Source: Muricauda sp. SCSIO 64092 | Lineage (GTDB): Bacteria > Bacteroidota > Bacteroidia > Flavobacteriales > Flavobacteriaceae | Length of the DNA: 64,000 nucleotides | Assembly: GCF_023016285.1 (NCBI RefSeq) | Contig: NZ_CP095413.1 | Span: 5,594,501 to 5,658,500 of the forward strand | Direction of reading: 5' to 3' | In this document: piece by piece, positions 44,516-54,139 of the stretch | Position numbering within the stretch: position 1 is the stretch's first letter | Layout of the letters: each line of letters opens with the position of its first letter | The notes under the pieces: model-generated | What the model was told of the DNA's origin: nothing | Seen by the model: the letters and a program-made list of their open reading frames with translations, nothing else | Databases searched by the model: none | Program-made: the position numbers and the translations under genes

Positions 44516-45807
44516 CTTTTTTTGCCCAGTTCTTGATATTGAAATAAAGGCCTTGGGGACATCATTTCATTAATGGCGTCCTTTATTTTGGAAATGCCCT
44601 CTTCATCATCGGGTTCATTGACCACCCGATCGATAAAGGAGACGATGGTTTCCATATCCTGTTCTTTCAAGCCCCGTGTGGTAACGGCCGGGGTTCCCAA
44701 TCGAATCCCTGAAGTGATAAAAGGGGATTTATCGTCAAAAGGGACCATATTCTTATTGGCGGTAATATCTGCCCGTTCCAATGCTTTTTCGGCATCCTTT
44801 CCAGTAATTCCCTTGTTCCGCAGATCAATCAACACCATATGGTTATCGGTTCCGCCGGATATTACTTTATAGCCCCGGTTCACCAAGGCACTGGACAAGG
44901 CCTCCGCATTTTTCTTGACCTGGATCATATAATGCAAAAAATGGTCCTCCAATGCTTCGCCAAAAGCTATTGCCTTTGCGGCAATAATGTGTTCCAGGGG
45001 TCCGCCTTGATTTCCGGGAAACACGGCCAAATCCAAAAGTCCCGACATTTTTCTAAGATTCCCGTTCTTTAATCGTATCCCGAAGGGATTTTCAAAATTC
45101 TCGCCCATTAAAATGAGGCCTCCCCTAGGGCCGCGAAGGGTTTTATGGGTGGTTGTGGTAACGATATGGCAATGCGGCATGGGATCATTAAGAATGCCTT
45201 TGGCAATGAGTCCGGATGGATGGGAAATATCCGCCAACAGCAGTGCATTCACACTATCCGCAATCTCCCGAAATCGCTTAAAATCCATATCCCGACTATA
45301 GGCGGAGGCACCGGCAATGATCAATTTAGGTTTTTCGCGATCCGCAATTTCCTGGATCCCATCATAATCAAGCGTTCCCGTTTCCTCATCCACACCGTAA
45401 AAAACAGGACGGTACAATTTCCCCGAAAAATTTACGGGCGAACCATGGGTGAGATGGCCACCATGGGACAGATCAAAGCCCAAAATGGTATCCCCGGGCT
45501 GCAAACAGGCATGGTATACGGCAGCATTGGCCTGGGAACCGGAGTGCGGTTGCACATTGGCATAAACGGCCCCAAAAAGTGTTTTGGCCCGTGTTATGGC
45601 CAATTCCTCAACTTCATCCACTACTTCACAGCCACCATAATAGCGCTTTCCGGGATAACCCTCGGCATATTTGTTCGTTAAAACCGACCCCGCCGCCTCC
45701 ATAACTTGTGGGCTGGTAAAATTTTCCGAAGCTATCAGTTCAATTCCCCTGGTCTGTCGTTGTCTTTCCCTTTGGATAAGTTCAAATATCTGCTCGTCTC
45801 GTTGCAT
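44503..45807 (-). CDS. glyA: Serine hydroxymethyltransferase
   Basis: PLP-dependent interconversion of serine and glycine with tetrahydrofolate, the main one-carbon source. The 434-residue protein has [20 protein letters not shown] (about 22-41), [17 protein letters not shown] (about 45-61), [16 protein letters not shown], and the PLP lysine motif [23 protein letters not shown] stands where most family members have DIAHPAGLI, a conservative change. Its end overlaps the convergent hypothetical gene by 13 bp. Confidence 0.97.
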   Translation of the reverse strand: MQRDEQIFELIQRERQRQTRGIELIASENFTSPQVMEAAGSVLTNKYAEGYPGKRYYGGCEVVDEVEELAITRAKTLFGAVYANVQPHSGSQANAAVYHACLQPGDTILGFDLSHGGHLTHGSPVNFSGKLYRPVFYGVDEETGTLDYDGIQEIADREKPKLIIAGASAYSRDMDFKRFREIADSVNALLLADISHPSGLIAKGILNDPMPHCHIVTTTTHKTLRGPRGGLILMGENFENPFGIRLKNGNLRKMSGLLDLAVFPGNQGGPLEHIIAAKAIAFGEALEDHFLHYMIQVKKNAEALSSALVNRGYKVISGGTDNHMVLIDLRNKGITGKDAEKALERADITANKNMVPFDDKSPFITSGIRLGTPAVTTRGLKEQDMETIVSFIDRVVNEPDDEEGISKIKDAINEMMSPRPLFQYQELGKKSYSQ

Positions 45808-46055
45808 TTTCCCGCTAAAAGTTAAGTGTCAAAAATACAAATTGATCGCTCCTTTCCATCACGAATAATGCGGATTTGAAATAGACTTTTCAACCAAAAA
45901 GTCAACAATTGGCGCTACCTCCAAAACAAGGGAAAATCCAAAGAAAAGGTGTATTTCATCGATATTATACTACTGTTCAACCTTTTTCGTTTCTAAACTA
46001 TAGCATTTTGGCACGCCAATTGAAAAATACGAATCAAACCATAAATCAAAAAGCC

Positions 46056-47243
46056 ATGAAAAAATCAGTACTGTCCATCATGTGCGCTGTACTCCTAGCT
46101 GCCTGTGGAGGGGTCAAGAAAACCCAACAGGCCTTAAACAGCGGCAACTATACGGTGGCCATTAACAGGGCCCTGAAAAACCTTAGGGAAAACAAGGCAA
46201 AAAAGGGAAATCAGGACTACGTTGTCCTTTTGGAGGAAGCTTTTGCCAAAAACGCCGAAAAAGAAATCAGCAGGATCAAGTTTTTGGAAAATGATGGCAA
46301 TCCGGCCAATCTCATGGCCATTTATGAAGGATACTCCAATTTAAAGAACCTTCAGGAAAGGATACGACCCCTACTGCCCCTTCCCATTTATGACGAGGAC
46401 AGGAATGCACGGTTCAAATTTGTGGATTATGACAATGCCATTTTAAACACCAAGGATGAGCTTTCCGCATATTTGTACGACAATGCCACCAATTTGCTTT
46501 CCAATGCAAGAAATAAAATGGAATATAGAAGGGCCTATGATGATCTGAAGTATTTGGAGGACATCAACCCCGGATATGGGGATACGGCACAAAAAATGGA
46601 CGAAGCCTATCAAAAAGGATTGGATTTTGTTAAAGTGGAATTGAAAAATAAAACCCAGCAAATCATCCCGGAACGATTGGAATCCGAATTATTGGATTTC
46701 AACACCTATGGCATCAATAACTTTTGGATGCAGTTCCATGCCAATCCCATGGACAATGTGAACTATGATTTCGCCATGGAACTGGACTTTAATCAAATCA
46801 ATATTTCCCCGGAACAGGTCAATGAAAGGCAGATTATTAAGGAGAAGGTGATCAAGGACGGGTTTGAATATGTCCTGGACGAAAACGGGAATGTTGCCAA
46901 GGATAGCCTGGGTAACGACATCAAAGTGGACAAGCTCAAAACGGTTACCTGCAACTTTTATGAGTTTACCCAATTGAAAACGGCACAGATTGGCGCCAAT
47001 GTTAGCTTCAAGGATTTAAGGAGCGGACAGGTCATCAACTCCTATCCCCTATCCAGTGAGTTTATTTTCCAACATATTTACGCAAATTTTGATGGAGATA
47101 GAAGGGCTTTGGACAATAACCTGGTGGCCTTACTGGATTTGGCCGCAGTTTCCTTTCCGACCAATGAACAGATGGTATATGATGCTGGTGAGGACCTAAA
47201 GGCGAGGTTGAAGGCCATTGTAAATCGCCACGAATTCAATTGA
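46056..47243 (+). CDS. Conserved lipoprotein of unknown function
   Basis: A 395-residue lipoprotein: MKKSVLSIMCAVLLAAC with Cys17. The N-terminal part (about 20-180) is helical with a repeat-like look (QQALNSGNYTVAINRALKNL; NLMAIYEGYSNLKNLQERIR), the rest mixed with strands (VTCNFYEFTQLKTAQIGANV; SYPLSSEFIFQHIYANF). I recognise it only as an uncharacterised Flavobacteriia lipoprotein. The frame opens upstream at 45909 but the signal peptide fixes the start at 46056. It ends at a strong terminator hairpin shared with the convergent ytxJ. Confidence 0.8.
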   Translation: MKKSVLSIMCAVLLAACGGVKKTQQALNSGNYTVAINRALKNLRENKAKKGNQDYVVLLEEAFAKNAEKEISRIKFLENDGNPANLMAIYEGYSNLKNLQERIRPLLPLPIYDEDRNARFKFVDYDNAILNTKDELSAYLYDNATNLLSNARNKMEYRRAYDDLKYLEDINPGYGDTAQKMDEAYQKGLDFVKVELKNKTQQIIPERLESELLDFNTYGINNFWMQFHANPMDNVNYDFAMELDFNQINISPEQVNERQIIKEKVIKDGFEYVLDENGNVAKDSLGNDIKVDKLKTVTCNFYEFTQLKTAQIGANVSFKDLRSGQVINSYPLSSEFIFQHIYANFDGDRRALDNNLVALLDLAAVSFPTNEQMVYDAGEDLKARLKAIVNRHEFN

Positions 47244-47254
47244 TCATTCCATGG

Positions 47255-47280
47255 GTCCGGTCATCTGACCGGACTTTTTT
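47255..47280 (+). terminator. Rho-independent terminator
   Basis: GTCCGGT (47255-47261) pairs with ACCGGAC (47268-47274), followed by six T. It overlaps the very 3' end of ytxJ on the other strand by 2 bp. Confidence 0.8.
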
Positions 47281-47674
47281 ATAGGAACCGTTCCAGGTCC
47301 ACCTCAGTAATTGCCCCATGCGAGGTATGAAAAACGACGGCCCCATTTTTTACCACCAATAACTGTGGGGATTGGTGCACTACCTGAAAGCTGGCGGCAA
47401 CCGCATTGGAAACATCCCTATGGGCATGCAAATCCAAAAAGTACAGATCAGCATTCCTTTCGTTAAAAGGATAGTTTCCGGTGAACATCCCCAACACCAT
47501 TCTGCTGATGCCGCAAGTAGTGGAATGTTTAAAGATCAGTTGTGGTTTTTCCTTGGAACGTTCCTTAATTTCATTGAGTTGTTCCCGATCGTTCAGGGCA
47601 ATCCAGGGTAGTCCCCCCTCTTCTTCCTTTACATCGTTTTTACCCCCCTTAAATAAACCTCCAAATAATCCCAT
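47279..47674 (-). CDS. ytxJ: Bacillithiol system redox-active protein YtxJ
   Basis: A 131-residue thioredoxin-like monothiol protein of the YtxJ (DUF2847) family, proposed to reduce bacillithiol-mixed disulfides. The active site FKHSTTCGISRMV has the single Cys54, followed by the cis-Pro region VHQSPQLLVVKNGAVVFHTS. A start at 47674 gives the family N-terminus with a short linker. Its presence implies that this organism makes bacillithiol (an established link in Bacteroidota and Firmicutes), which also fits the DinB-like genes of the window. It is transcribed away from clpB. Confidence 0.93.
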   Translation of the reverse strand: MGLFGGLFKGGKNDVKEEEGGLPWIALNDREQLNEIKERSKEKPQLIFKHSTTCGISRMVLGMFTGNYPFNERNADLYFLDLHAHRDVSNAVAASFQVVHQSPQLLVVKNGAVVFHTSHGAITEVDLERFL

Positions 47675-47816
47675 GGTATAAATTTAGGGGTTCTGTCGTC
47701 CAATATCAAAAATCATTACAACTGACTAAATGTCGTCTGTTTCCCAGCATTTAGCGCCATTTTGTCTGATGCCGGGTATTGGTAAGGTTGTTGAAATAGC
47801 AATTCAAAAAGACGAT

Positions 47817-50417
47817 ATGAACTTCAACAACTTCACTATAAAATCACAGGAAGCCATACAACAGGCGCAACAGATTGCGCAAGGATATGGTCACCAACAA
47901 ATAGAAAATGAACACCTGTTCAAGGCCATTGCCGAGGTGGACCAGAATGTCCTGCCCTTTTTGCTTAAAAAATTGGATGTCAACAACAATTTGGTCAATC
48001 AGGTAATCGACAAGGAATTGGAGAATTTCCCCAAAGTCTCGGGAGGGGAAATCATGGTATCCCGCGAAGCCGGTAAATCCCTTAATGAAGCCAGTATTAT
48101 TGCGAAAAAAATGGAAGATGAGTATGTGTCCATTGAACACTTGTTACTTGCCATTTTTAAATCGAAAAGTAAAATCGCCCAGATACTAAAGGACAATGGG
48201 GTCTCGGAAAAAGGACTGACGGCGGCAATAACCGAACTCCGGAAAGGCGGTAACGTAACCTCCCAAAGCGCCGAAGACACCTATAATTCGCTTCAGAAGT
48301 ATGCACGCAACCTCAATGAATTGGCCGACTCCGGAAAGTTGGACCCCGTTATTGGCCGGGATGAGGAGATCAGACGGGTACTACAAATCCTATCCAGGAG
48401 AACAAAAAACAATCCCATGCTGGTAGGAGAACCTGGAGTGGGTAAAACCGCAATAGCAGAAGGTTTGGCCCATCGAATAGTACAGGGGGACGTTCCCGAA
48501 AACCTAAAGGAAAAAACCATTTATTCCCTGGATATGGGTGCTTTGATAGCGGGCGCCAAATACAAGGGTGAATTTGAGGAGCGTTTAAAATCAGTCATTA
48601 AAGAGGTTACCACTTCGGATGGATCCATAGTATTGTTTATTGATGAAATTCACACTTTGGTCGGGGCCGGAGGTGGCCAAGGGGCCATGGATGCGGCAAA
48701 CATCTTAAAACCTGCGCTTGCCAGGGGCGAGTTAAGGGCGATTGGGGCCACAACCTTGGATGAATACCAGAAATATTTTGAAAAGGACAAGGCGTTGGAA
48801 AGAAGGTTTCAAAAAGTAGTGGTGGATGAGCCCGATACCGAAAGTGCCATTTCCATTCTTAGGGGTATCAAGGAGAAATACGAAGCCCACCACAAGGTAC
48901 GTATTATGGATGAAGCGGTCATTTCGGCCGTGGAACTGTCCCAGCGGTACATCACCAATCGGTTTTTACCGGATAAGGCCATTGATTTGATGGACGAAGC
49001 GGCATCCAAACTCCGTATGGAAATCAATTCAAAGCCCGAGGAATTGGATGCGCTTGACCGAAAAATCATGCAGTTGGAAATTGAAATTGAAGCCATAAAG
49101 CGGGAGAACGATGAAACCAAGCTTAAATCCTTAAATCTGGAATTGGCAAACCTTAAAGAGGAGCGAAATGAAATCTTCGCACAGTGGGAAGGTGAAAAGT
49201 CCGTTGTGGATACCATCCAAAAGACCAAACAGGATATTGAGAACTATAAATTGGAGGCCGAGCGGGCAGAACGCAATGGGGACTACGGAAAAGTAGCCGA
49301 ACTTCGCTATGGAAAAATAAAGGAAGCGCAAGAGTCCCTGGAAAAATTACAACAAGAACTTAAAGCGCAACAAACCGCAGGAACCCTGATCAAAGAAGAG
49401 GTGACCAACGAGGATATTGCGGAAGTAGTGGCCAAATGGACCGGAATTCCCGTTACCAAAATGTTACAAAGTGAACGGGACAAACTATTGCAACTGGAAT
49501 CCGTACTGCACCAACGGGTGGTTGGCCAGGAGGAGGCCATTGAAGCCGTTTCCGATGCCATTCGCAGAAGTAGGGCCGGCCTCCAGGATGTCAAAAAACC
49601 TATTGGCTCCTTTCTCTTTCTGGGAACCACGGGAGTGGGAAAAACGGAATTGGCAAAAACCCTGGCAGCTTATTTATTTGATGATGAAAATGCGATGACC
49701 CGTATTGATATGAGTGAATACCAAGAACGGCACGCTGTAAGTAGATTGGTGGGTGCGCCCCCGGGATATGTAGGATACGATGAAGGTGGACAATTGACCG
49801 AAGCGGTTAGAAGAAGACCCTATTCGGTGGTCTTACTGGATGAAATTGAAAAAGCACATCCTGACACTTTTAACATTCTACTCCAGGTTTTGGACGAAGG
49901 AAGGTTAACCGACAATAAAGGTCGCGTAGCCGATTTTAAAAACGCCATCATTATCATGACGAGTAATATGGGAAGCCATATCATCCAGGAGAAGTTCGAA
50001 AACTCCAATGATATTTACAGTGCCACGGAAGCTGCTCGTATTGAGGTTTTGGGGCTTTTACGGAAAACCATACGCCCTGAGTTTTTGAACCGGATCGATG
50101 ACATCATCATGTTCACCCCATTGAGCAAAAAGGATATCACAAAAATTGTTGGTCTACAGTTGGAACAATTAAAAAAGCGACTGTCCACACAAAATATCAC
50201 TTTGGATGCTACCGAAGAGGCCGTACAGTATTTGTCCCAAAAAGGATACGACCCCCAATATGGAGCACGCCCCATTAAAAGGTTGATTCAGAAGGAAGTC
50301 CTCAATAAACTCTCCAAAGAACTTTTAAAGGGAACCATTAAAAGTGAAAGCATCATTCTTCTGGACTCGTTTGATGACGGTTTGGTCTTTAGAAATCAAA
50401 GTGAGGTTGCGGTTTAA
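47817..50417 (+). CDS. clpB: ATP-dependent chaperone ClpB
   Basis: Hexameric AAA+ disaggregase that works with DnaK on aggregated proteins. The 866-residue protein has the standard architecture: double Clp_N domain (about 5-145), NBD1 with Walker A GEPGVGKTAIAEG (about 207-219) and FIDEIHTLVGAGGG, the coiled-coil middle domain (about 405-530), and NBD2 with GTTGVGKTELAKTL and VVLLDEIEKAHPD, plus the C-terminal oligomerisation domain. The ATG at 47817 (MNFNNFTIKSQEA) is the family start; the frame opens at 47730. It is followed by a bidirectional terminator. Confidence 0.98.
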   Translation: MNFNNFTIKSQEAIQQAQQIAQGYGHQQIENEHLFKAIAEVDQNVLPFLLKKLDVNNNLVNQVIDKELENFPKVSGGEIMVSREAGKSLNEASIIAKKMEDEYVSIEHLLLAIFKSKSKIAQILKDNGVSEKGLTAAITELRKGGNVTSQSAEDTYNSLQKYARNLNELADSGKLDPVIGRDEEIRRVLQILSRRTKNNPMLVGEPGVGKTAIAEGLAHRIVQGDVPENLKEKTIYSLDMGALIAGAKYKGEFEERLKSVIKEVTTSDGSIVLFIDEIHTLVGAGGGQGAMDAANILKPALARGELRAIGATTLDEYQKYFEKDKALERRFQKVVVDEPDTESAISILRGIKEKYEAHHKVRIMDEAVISAVELSQRYITNRFLPDKAIDLMDEAASKLRMEINSKPEELDALDRKIMQLEIEIEAIKRENDETKLKSLNLELANLKEERNEIFAQWEGEKSVVDTIQKTKQDIENYKLEAERAERNGDYGKVAELRYGKIKEAQESLEKLQQELKAQQTAGTLIKEEVTNEDIAEVVAKWTGIPVTKMLQSERDKLLQLESVLHQRVVGQEEAIEAVSDAIRRSRAGLQDVKKPIGSFLFLGTTGVGKTELAKTLAAYLFDDENAMTRIDMSEYQERHAVSRLVGAPPGYVGYDEGGQLTEAVRRRPYSVVLLDEIEKAHPDTFNILLQVLDEGRLTDNKGRVADFKNAIIIMTSNMGSHIIQEKFENSNDIYSATEAARIEVLGLLRKTIRPEFLNRIDDIIMFTPLSKKDITKIVGLQLEQLKKRLSTQNITLDATEEAVQYLSQKGYDPQYGARPIKRLIQKEVLNKLSKELLKGTIKSESIILLDSFDDGLVFRNQSEVAV

Positions 50418-50432
50418 GCATATGGATTACGG

Positions 50433-50464
50433 TAAAAAGGGCGGTCCATGGACCGCCCTTTTTT
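50433..50464. terminator. Bidirectional terminator after clpB
   Basis: AAGGGCGGTCC and GGACCGCCCTT form a perfect stem around AT (50437-50460), flanked by A-run on the left and TTTT on the right. Confidence 0.8.
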
Positions 50465-50516
50465 AGTTATACCATCCAGTATATAATTTTCATATCTTAG
50501 CCTAAAACACAGACCT

Positions 50517-51110
50517 ATGTCCTCAAAAGCCGAACGGACCACAAAATATATCATAGAGACGGTAGCCCCTATTTTTACCAAACACGGTTATGTAGGTACC
50601 AGTATGAGTCATTTGACCGAAGCCACCGGCCTCACCAAAGGGGCAATCTATGGGAACTTTGAGAACAAGGAGGCATTGGCCCTCTCCGCTTTTGAATATA
50701 ACAGAAACCAATTGCTCACCAAATTTGATGAACTCCTATCAGTAGAGGGAAGTGCCATGGACAAAATCCACTCCCTACTGGGTTTCTATAGACAGTATGA
50801 TGTATTTACCATGCCCATGGGGGGCTGTCCTATATTGAGCGTGGGGGTGGACGCGCAAAACAACAACAAATTGTTGGTGGCCGCCTGTCACGAAACGCTC
50901 AATGAACTGGAAGGGAAAATTGCGCTGGTTTTGGAAAATGGTGTAAAAGCGGGTGAAATCAAAATTCCTGTTCCTCCCCTTCAATTTGCGAAACAACTGT
51001 ACACCATGCTCAGTGGGGCCGTTGCCATGGCCACAATGACCAAGGACCGAAAATATTTGGTCAACACTGTGGCGTATTTAATCCATTTGGTGGACAACGA
51101 AGTAAAATAG
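50517..51110 (+). CDS. TetR/AcrR family transcriptional regulator
   Basis: A 197-residue dimeric repressor. The N-terminal DNA-binding domain spans about 8-55, with the helix-turn-helix GTSMSHLTEATGLTKGAIYG (about 28-47). The ligand-binding C-terminal domain (about 60-195) is helical with no recognisable ligand signature, of the TetR_C_7/YcdC-like shape. Its target is unknown: the neighbours are clpB (terminated upstream) and a convergent PorP/SprF gene. It has its own promoter region of about 50 bp. Confidence 0.92.
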   Translation: MSSKAERTTKYIIETVAPIFTKHGYVGTSMSHLTEATGLTKGAIYGNFENKEALALSAFEYNRNQLLTKFDELLSVEGSAMDKIHSLLGFYRQYDVFTMPMGGCPILSVGVDAQNNNKLLVAACHETLNELEGKIALVLENGVKAGEIKIPVPPLQFAKQLYTMLSGAVAMATMTKDRKYLVNTVAYLIHLVDNEVK

Positions 51111-51120
51111 ATGGTTCCAA

Positions 51121-52695
51121 TTAGCGTATCCTAAAAATCCAAAGTTTATCCTGGTATTTACCATTGAACTTGCTGTCCCTTGCCTTTCTCGCCTCATTAA
51201 TGGAATTATATCGCTGTAAATAGACATAGTTATACCCATTGACGTTCCGATAAAATGAACCTGGGCTTAACCCCCTACCCTTCAAGGTTTTCATGAAATT
51301 CTCATAATACCTTTTGGTACCGAACACGTTGGCGATCAAATAAAATCCGGGTTCCAGACCATCCTCCTTGGCAACTTCCTCATACCGCTCATTAGGGAGC
51401 AGAACCACATCTTTATTGAGCTCGACTTGAGCAATACTGTCCTGTCTGGCTTTTTCCCTTAAAAGTGCCATTTCCTTGGATTTTGCCGTGGCAACGGAAT
51501 CCTGTTTGGCCTGTATACGTCTTTGTTCCTCCCTGACTCGGGCAATACTGTCCAGCCGATTTTTTTCCTTTCTGGCCGCGTTTGCCGCAATTAGAGCCCG
51601 ATCAATGGAGTCCTGTCTTCTTTCTTCTTGAAGTCGCAGCTGTCTTCTCGAGGGTCTTTTAGGGGTAACTTCGGGCGCTTTTTTTGTATCCTCTATATTG
51701 TCCACCGTTTTATTCTCCTTGCTGGGTTTGGTTTTCTCCTTGACCGGCGTCTTTTCTTCCAACAATGGCTCCTCTTCCAATTGGGGCTTTTTTGCAAAAG
51801 TTTGTTTGCCAATCAAATAAGAGATCGTTAACTCAAAAGTGGGGTCTTCTTCCGAAATTTCATTATCCGTGGGAAATTCCAAAAGTCCCCCTATCGCTAT
51901 TTTTTTTGCCAAAGTAACGCCCAATCCCAAAGAGGGCCCATAAAAATTATTGTACCCCCCCTGCACCCAAAATTGGGGATGTCCCAGCAGGGCATTGATC
52001 CCTACCTGGGTATCAAAACCCGAAATGGCATTCAAATACAGTTGGGGTCTAAAGAACGTGGGGTTACCCCATAGCTGAAAAGGGAAATCATTACTGATAA
52101 ATCCTATAACGGAACTATTGCTTTCGGGATCGTCTGGTCCGCTTAGGGCAAGGGACACCGCATTTTGGACAGCAATTCCCGCACTGAACGTCTTACTGGT
52201 CAATCGTAACCCGGGTGATATTTGGGTGAAAAAACTGTTTTCGGTATTGATGGATTGCAATTCACTTTCGGGTAAAAGAACCAATTGTTCATCGGCGAGT
52301 TTTTGGTCGAATGAAAAAATGTTCACCCCAAGGTAGATGGTCGTATTATCACCCAAAGAACCCGCCCATGCCACATTTAGATTGAGCCCCGTCTGTAGGT
52401 ATATCCCTGTATTGTGCTGGAAAAAACCAAGACCTCCTGCAAGGCTCTCATTGAGTTTTTGGGTATAATTCACAAATAGGGTTGTTGGATCTCCATCAAT
52501 ACTTTGCCACTGCCATCGGGACCAGAGGGCCAAGGACCGTGGAAGGTTCCTATCCAGTGAAAATGTGGGGTTGAACAAACTGGAATTGATTTGGTTGAGA
52601 TTATGCTGTCTAAAATCTGTTGGCAGCTCCACATTTTGGGCAACACAGGTGAATGAAATTGATCCAAAAACAAAAAGCAAAAAATACCGCAACAT
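51121..52695 (-). CDS. PorP/SprF family type IX secretion outer-membrane protein fused to a SPOR-like domain
   Basis: A 524-residue protein. The signal peptide (1-20, FVFGSISFTCVAQ) is followed by a PorP/SprF beta barrel (about 25-298; SLFNPTFSLDR, LWSRWQWQSIDG). Then comes a charged linker (about 300-430) rich in K/E/R, with QDSI or LDSI recurring near 361, 381, 399 and 417. A C-terminal domain (about 445-524; YLIANVFGTKRYYENFMKTL; YNYVYLQRYNSINEARKARD) resembles a SPOR peptidoglycan-binding domain. PorP/SprF proteins take part in T9SS/gliding; SPOR would tie it to the cell wall. No partner gene is adjacent. Confidence 0.88.
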   Translation of the reverse strand: MLRYFLLFVFGSISFTCVAQNVELPTDFRQHNLNQINSSLFNPTFSLDRNLPRSLALWSRWQWQSIDGDPTTLFVNYTQKLNESLAGGLGFFQHNTGIYLQTGLNLNVAWAGSLGDNTTIYLGVNIFSFDQKLADEQLVLLPESELQSINTENSFFTQISPGLRLTSKTFSAGIAVQNAVSLALSGPDDPESNSSVIGFISNDFPFQLWGNPTFFRPQLYLNAISGFDTQVGINALLGHPQFWVQGGYNNFYGPSLGLGVTLAKKIAIGGLLEFPTDNEISEEDPTFELTISYLIGKQTFAKKPQLEEEPLLEEKTPVKEKTKPSKENKTVDNIEDTKKAPEVTPKRPSRRQLRLQEERRQDSIDRALIAANAARKEKNRLDSIARVREEQRRIQAKQDSVATAKSKEMALLREKARQDSIAQVELNKDVVLLPNERYEEVAKEDGLEPGFYLIANVFGTKRYYENFMKTLKGRGLSPGSFYRNVNGYNYVYLQRYNSINEARKARDSKFNGKYQDKLWIFRIR

Positions 52696-52749
52696 ATTTG
52701 GATAAAAAATTTAATGCTACTTTTAAGTTAATTATTTATTGAATATGAT

Positions 52750-53304
52750 ATGGGGAAACTTCAAAAATCTTTAAAAACCCTAGTTTTTACATGCCTACTG
52801 CTAGCTTTTATAGTGGGCATTGTCGGTTGCAAGCAGGATGATAAAGATATTGAAATAAATAAAGAACCTGTTGTTTCCACTTTTTATTTGATTAGGCATT
52901 CCGAAAAAGATAAGAGCGACCCTAACAATCCCGACCCCGAGTTGGAACAAAAAGGTTTGGATCGCGCCATACGCTGGGCAGAGGTATTTGATCATATAGC
53001 CCTGGATGCGATTTATTCCACCAATTATGAACGCACCACCATGACCGCTGCACCAACATCGGTCAAGAAAGACATTGATATCGAGTTTTATGACCCAAAT
53101 GGTCTGGACATGGAAGATTTTAAACTAAAGAACAGGGGAAAACAAGTCCTTATCGTGGGCCATAGCAATACCACGCCCAGTTTCACCAATGGCCTCCTGG
53201 GAATGGAAAAATACGAGGCAATGGATGATGATGACAATGCCAGCCTTTTTATTGTACGCATAGTTGATGGGCAGGCCACCGATATGCGATTGAAATTGGA
53301 TTAG
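52750..53304 (+). CDS. Histidine phosphatase (PGAM-like) lipoprotein
   Basis: A 184-residue lipoprotein: hydrophobic 9-26 ending in IVGC (Cys27). The phosphatase core has the catalytic LIRHSEKDKS (His50; RHS instead of the common RHG), the second motif NYERTTMTAAP (about 92-102, Arg95) and the C-terminal VGHSNTTPSF (His138, second catalytic histidine). Its substrate in the periplasm is unknown. Extra acidic residues (MDDDDN) follow the core. It diverges from the PorP-SPOR gene 54 bp away. Confidence 0.88.
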   Translation: MGKLQKSLKTLVFTCLLLAFIVGIVGCKQDDKDIEINKEPVVSTFYLIRHSEKDKSDPNNPDPELEQKGLDRAIRWAEVFDHIALDAIYSTNYERTTMTAAPTSVKKDIDIEFYDPNGLDMEDFKLKNRGKQVLIVGHSNTTPSFTNGLLGMEKYEAMDDDDNASLFIVRIVDGQATDMRLKLD

Positions 53305-53316
53305 GGCCGGTCAACA

Positions 53317-54066
53317 CTAATCAATAGGGGTCACCTGAATGTTTTCAAGTTCTATTTTGGACAACAGTTCCAATTCGTTTTTTTCAAACAAACTATCAAT
53401 CTTAAAAAAATCCACTTGCGCCCCCTTTTGGGGTTTAAAATTGTTATAATCCACAAAACGGATGCCCCCTACGTACCTTTCATTGTACGCTTCACGAAAA
53501 CGTATCCCACCACCGTTGACATGGAATTCGTAAGCTAAGTATTCAGGTTTAAAACTCTGTTTTTCAAACCAATACAAATAGGTGTCCTCAAAATCATCGC
53601 CACCACTTTCCTGACTGAACGTAACCTTGACCTTGTAATACGTTTTTTCATTGATCATGTGTTCTCCCAACAACTCCTTTTTGACCGCCTTATCGTTCAA
53701 CCCCAGGGGAAGTCTGGAAAAGTAATGTACGGAATTTACTGAATTGGCATAGGTGTTGGCAAGGGTATCGGGAAGAACGATCAGACTATCATTAAAAAAT
53801 CGTTGAAAGTCGGTGTTTGTTTTTTTATCGGTAATGGTTACCGAATCCGTTCGGGTTATCCGTTTTAAGAGTTTTTTGCCGTTCCTGTTCAGTGATTCGT
53901 ACGTCCTATCCCTAAAAACAAAGGATATCTTACTGTTGTCATAGCCCTCTCCACCACTTATTTGAATGGATTTGTCAACAATTTGCTGAACGGTCATTTC
54001 ATTATCCGTGGATGACTTACAGGACAGTAGGCCAAGTACTAAAAAAAGGTAAAGGAAGCTTTTCAT
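53317..54066 (-). CDS. DUF6503-family lipoprotein
   Basis: A 249-residue lipoprotein (MKSFLYLFLVLGLLSC, Cys16). The mature part opens VDKSIQISGGEGYDNSKISF and ends in long strands with the family-like block YLAYEFHVNGGGIRFREAYN and VGGIRFVDYNNF. It appears to be an all-beta LolA/LolB-like envelope protein of unknown function; assignment to DUF6503 is from memory of these motifs. Convergent with the histidine phosphatase gene and divergent from smpB. Confidence 0.75.
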   Translation of the reverse strand: MKSFLYLFLVLGLLSCKSSTDNEMTVQQIVDKSIQISGGEGYDNSKISFVFRDRTYESLNRNGKKLLKRITRTDSVTITDKKTNTDFQRFFNDSLIVLPDTLANTYANSVNSVHYFSRLPLGLNDKAVKKELLGEHMINEKTYYKVKVTFSQESGGDDFEDTYLYWFEKQSFKPEYLAYEFHVNGGGIRFREAYNERYVGGIRFVDYNNFKPQKGAQVDFFKIDSLFEKNELELLSKIELENIQVTPID

Positions 54067-54126
54067 ATGTTGTTTTTAAATCTATCGTAAAAATCCTGTT
54101 TTCATTACAGTTTTTGCAAATCGGAT

Positions 54127-54134
54127 TATTTTTG
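54127..54134 (+). promoter_or_regulatory. -7 promoter element TATTTTTG of smpB
   Basis: Exact TAnnTTTG match only 5 bp before the smpB start codon, which would give a near-leaderless transcript. No convincing -33 partner. Confidence 0.4.
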
Positions 54135-54139
54135 CATTT

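Noticed and set aside
44839..45681. Long frames opposite glyA (also opposite clpB and pheT)
   Set aside because: They are antisense shadows of conserved genes with no domain resemblance of their own.
45909..46055. Longer N-terminus of the lipoprotein at 46056
   Set aside because: The signal peptide and lipobox place the start at 46056; the upstream frame has no protein-like character.
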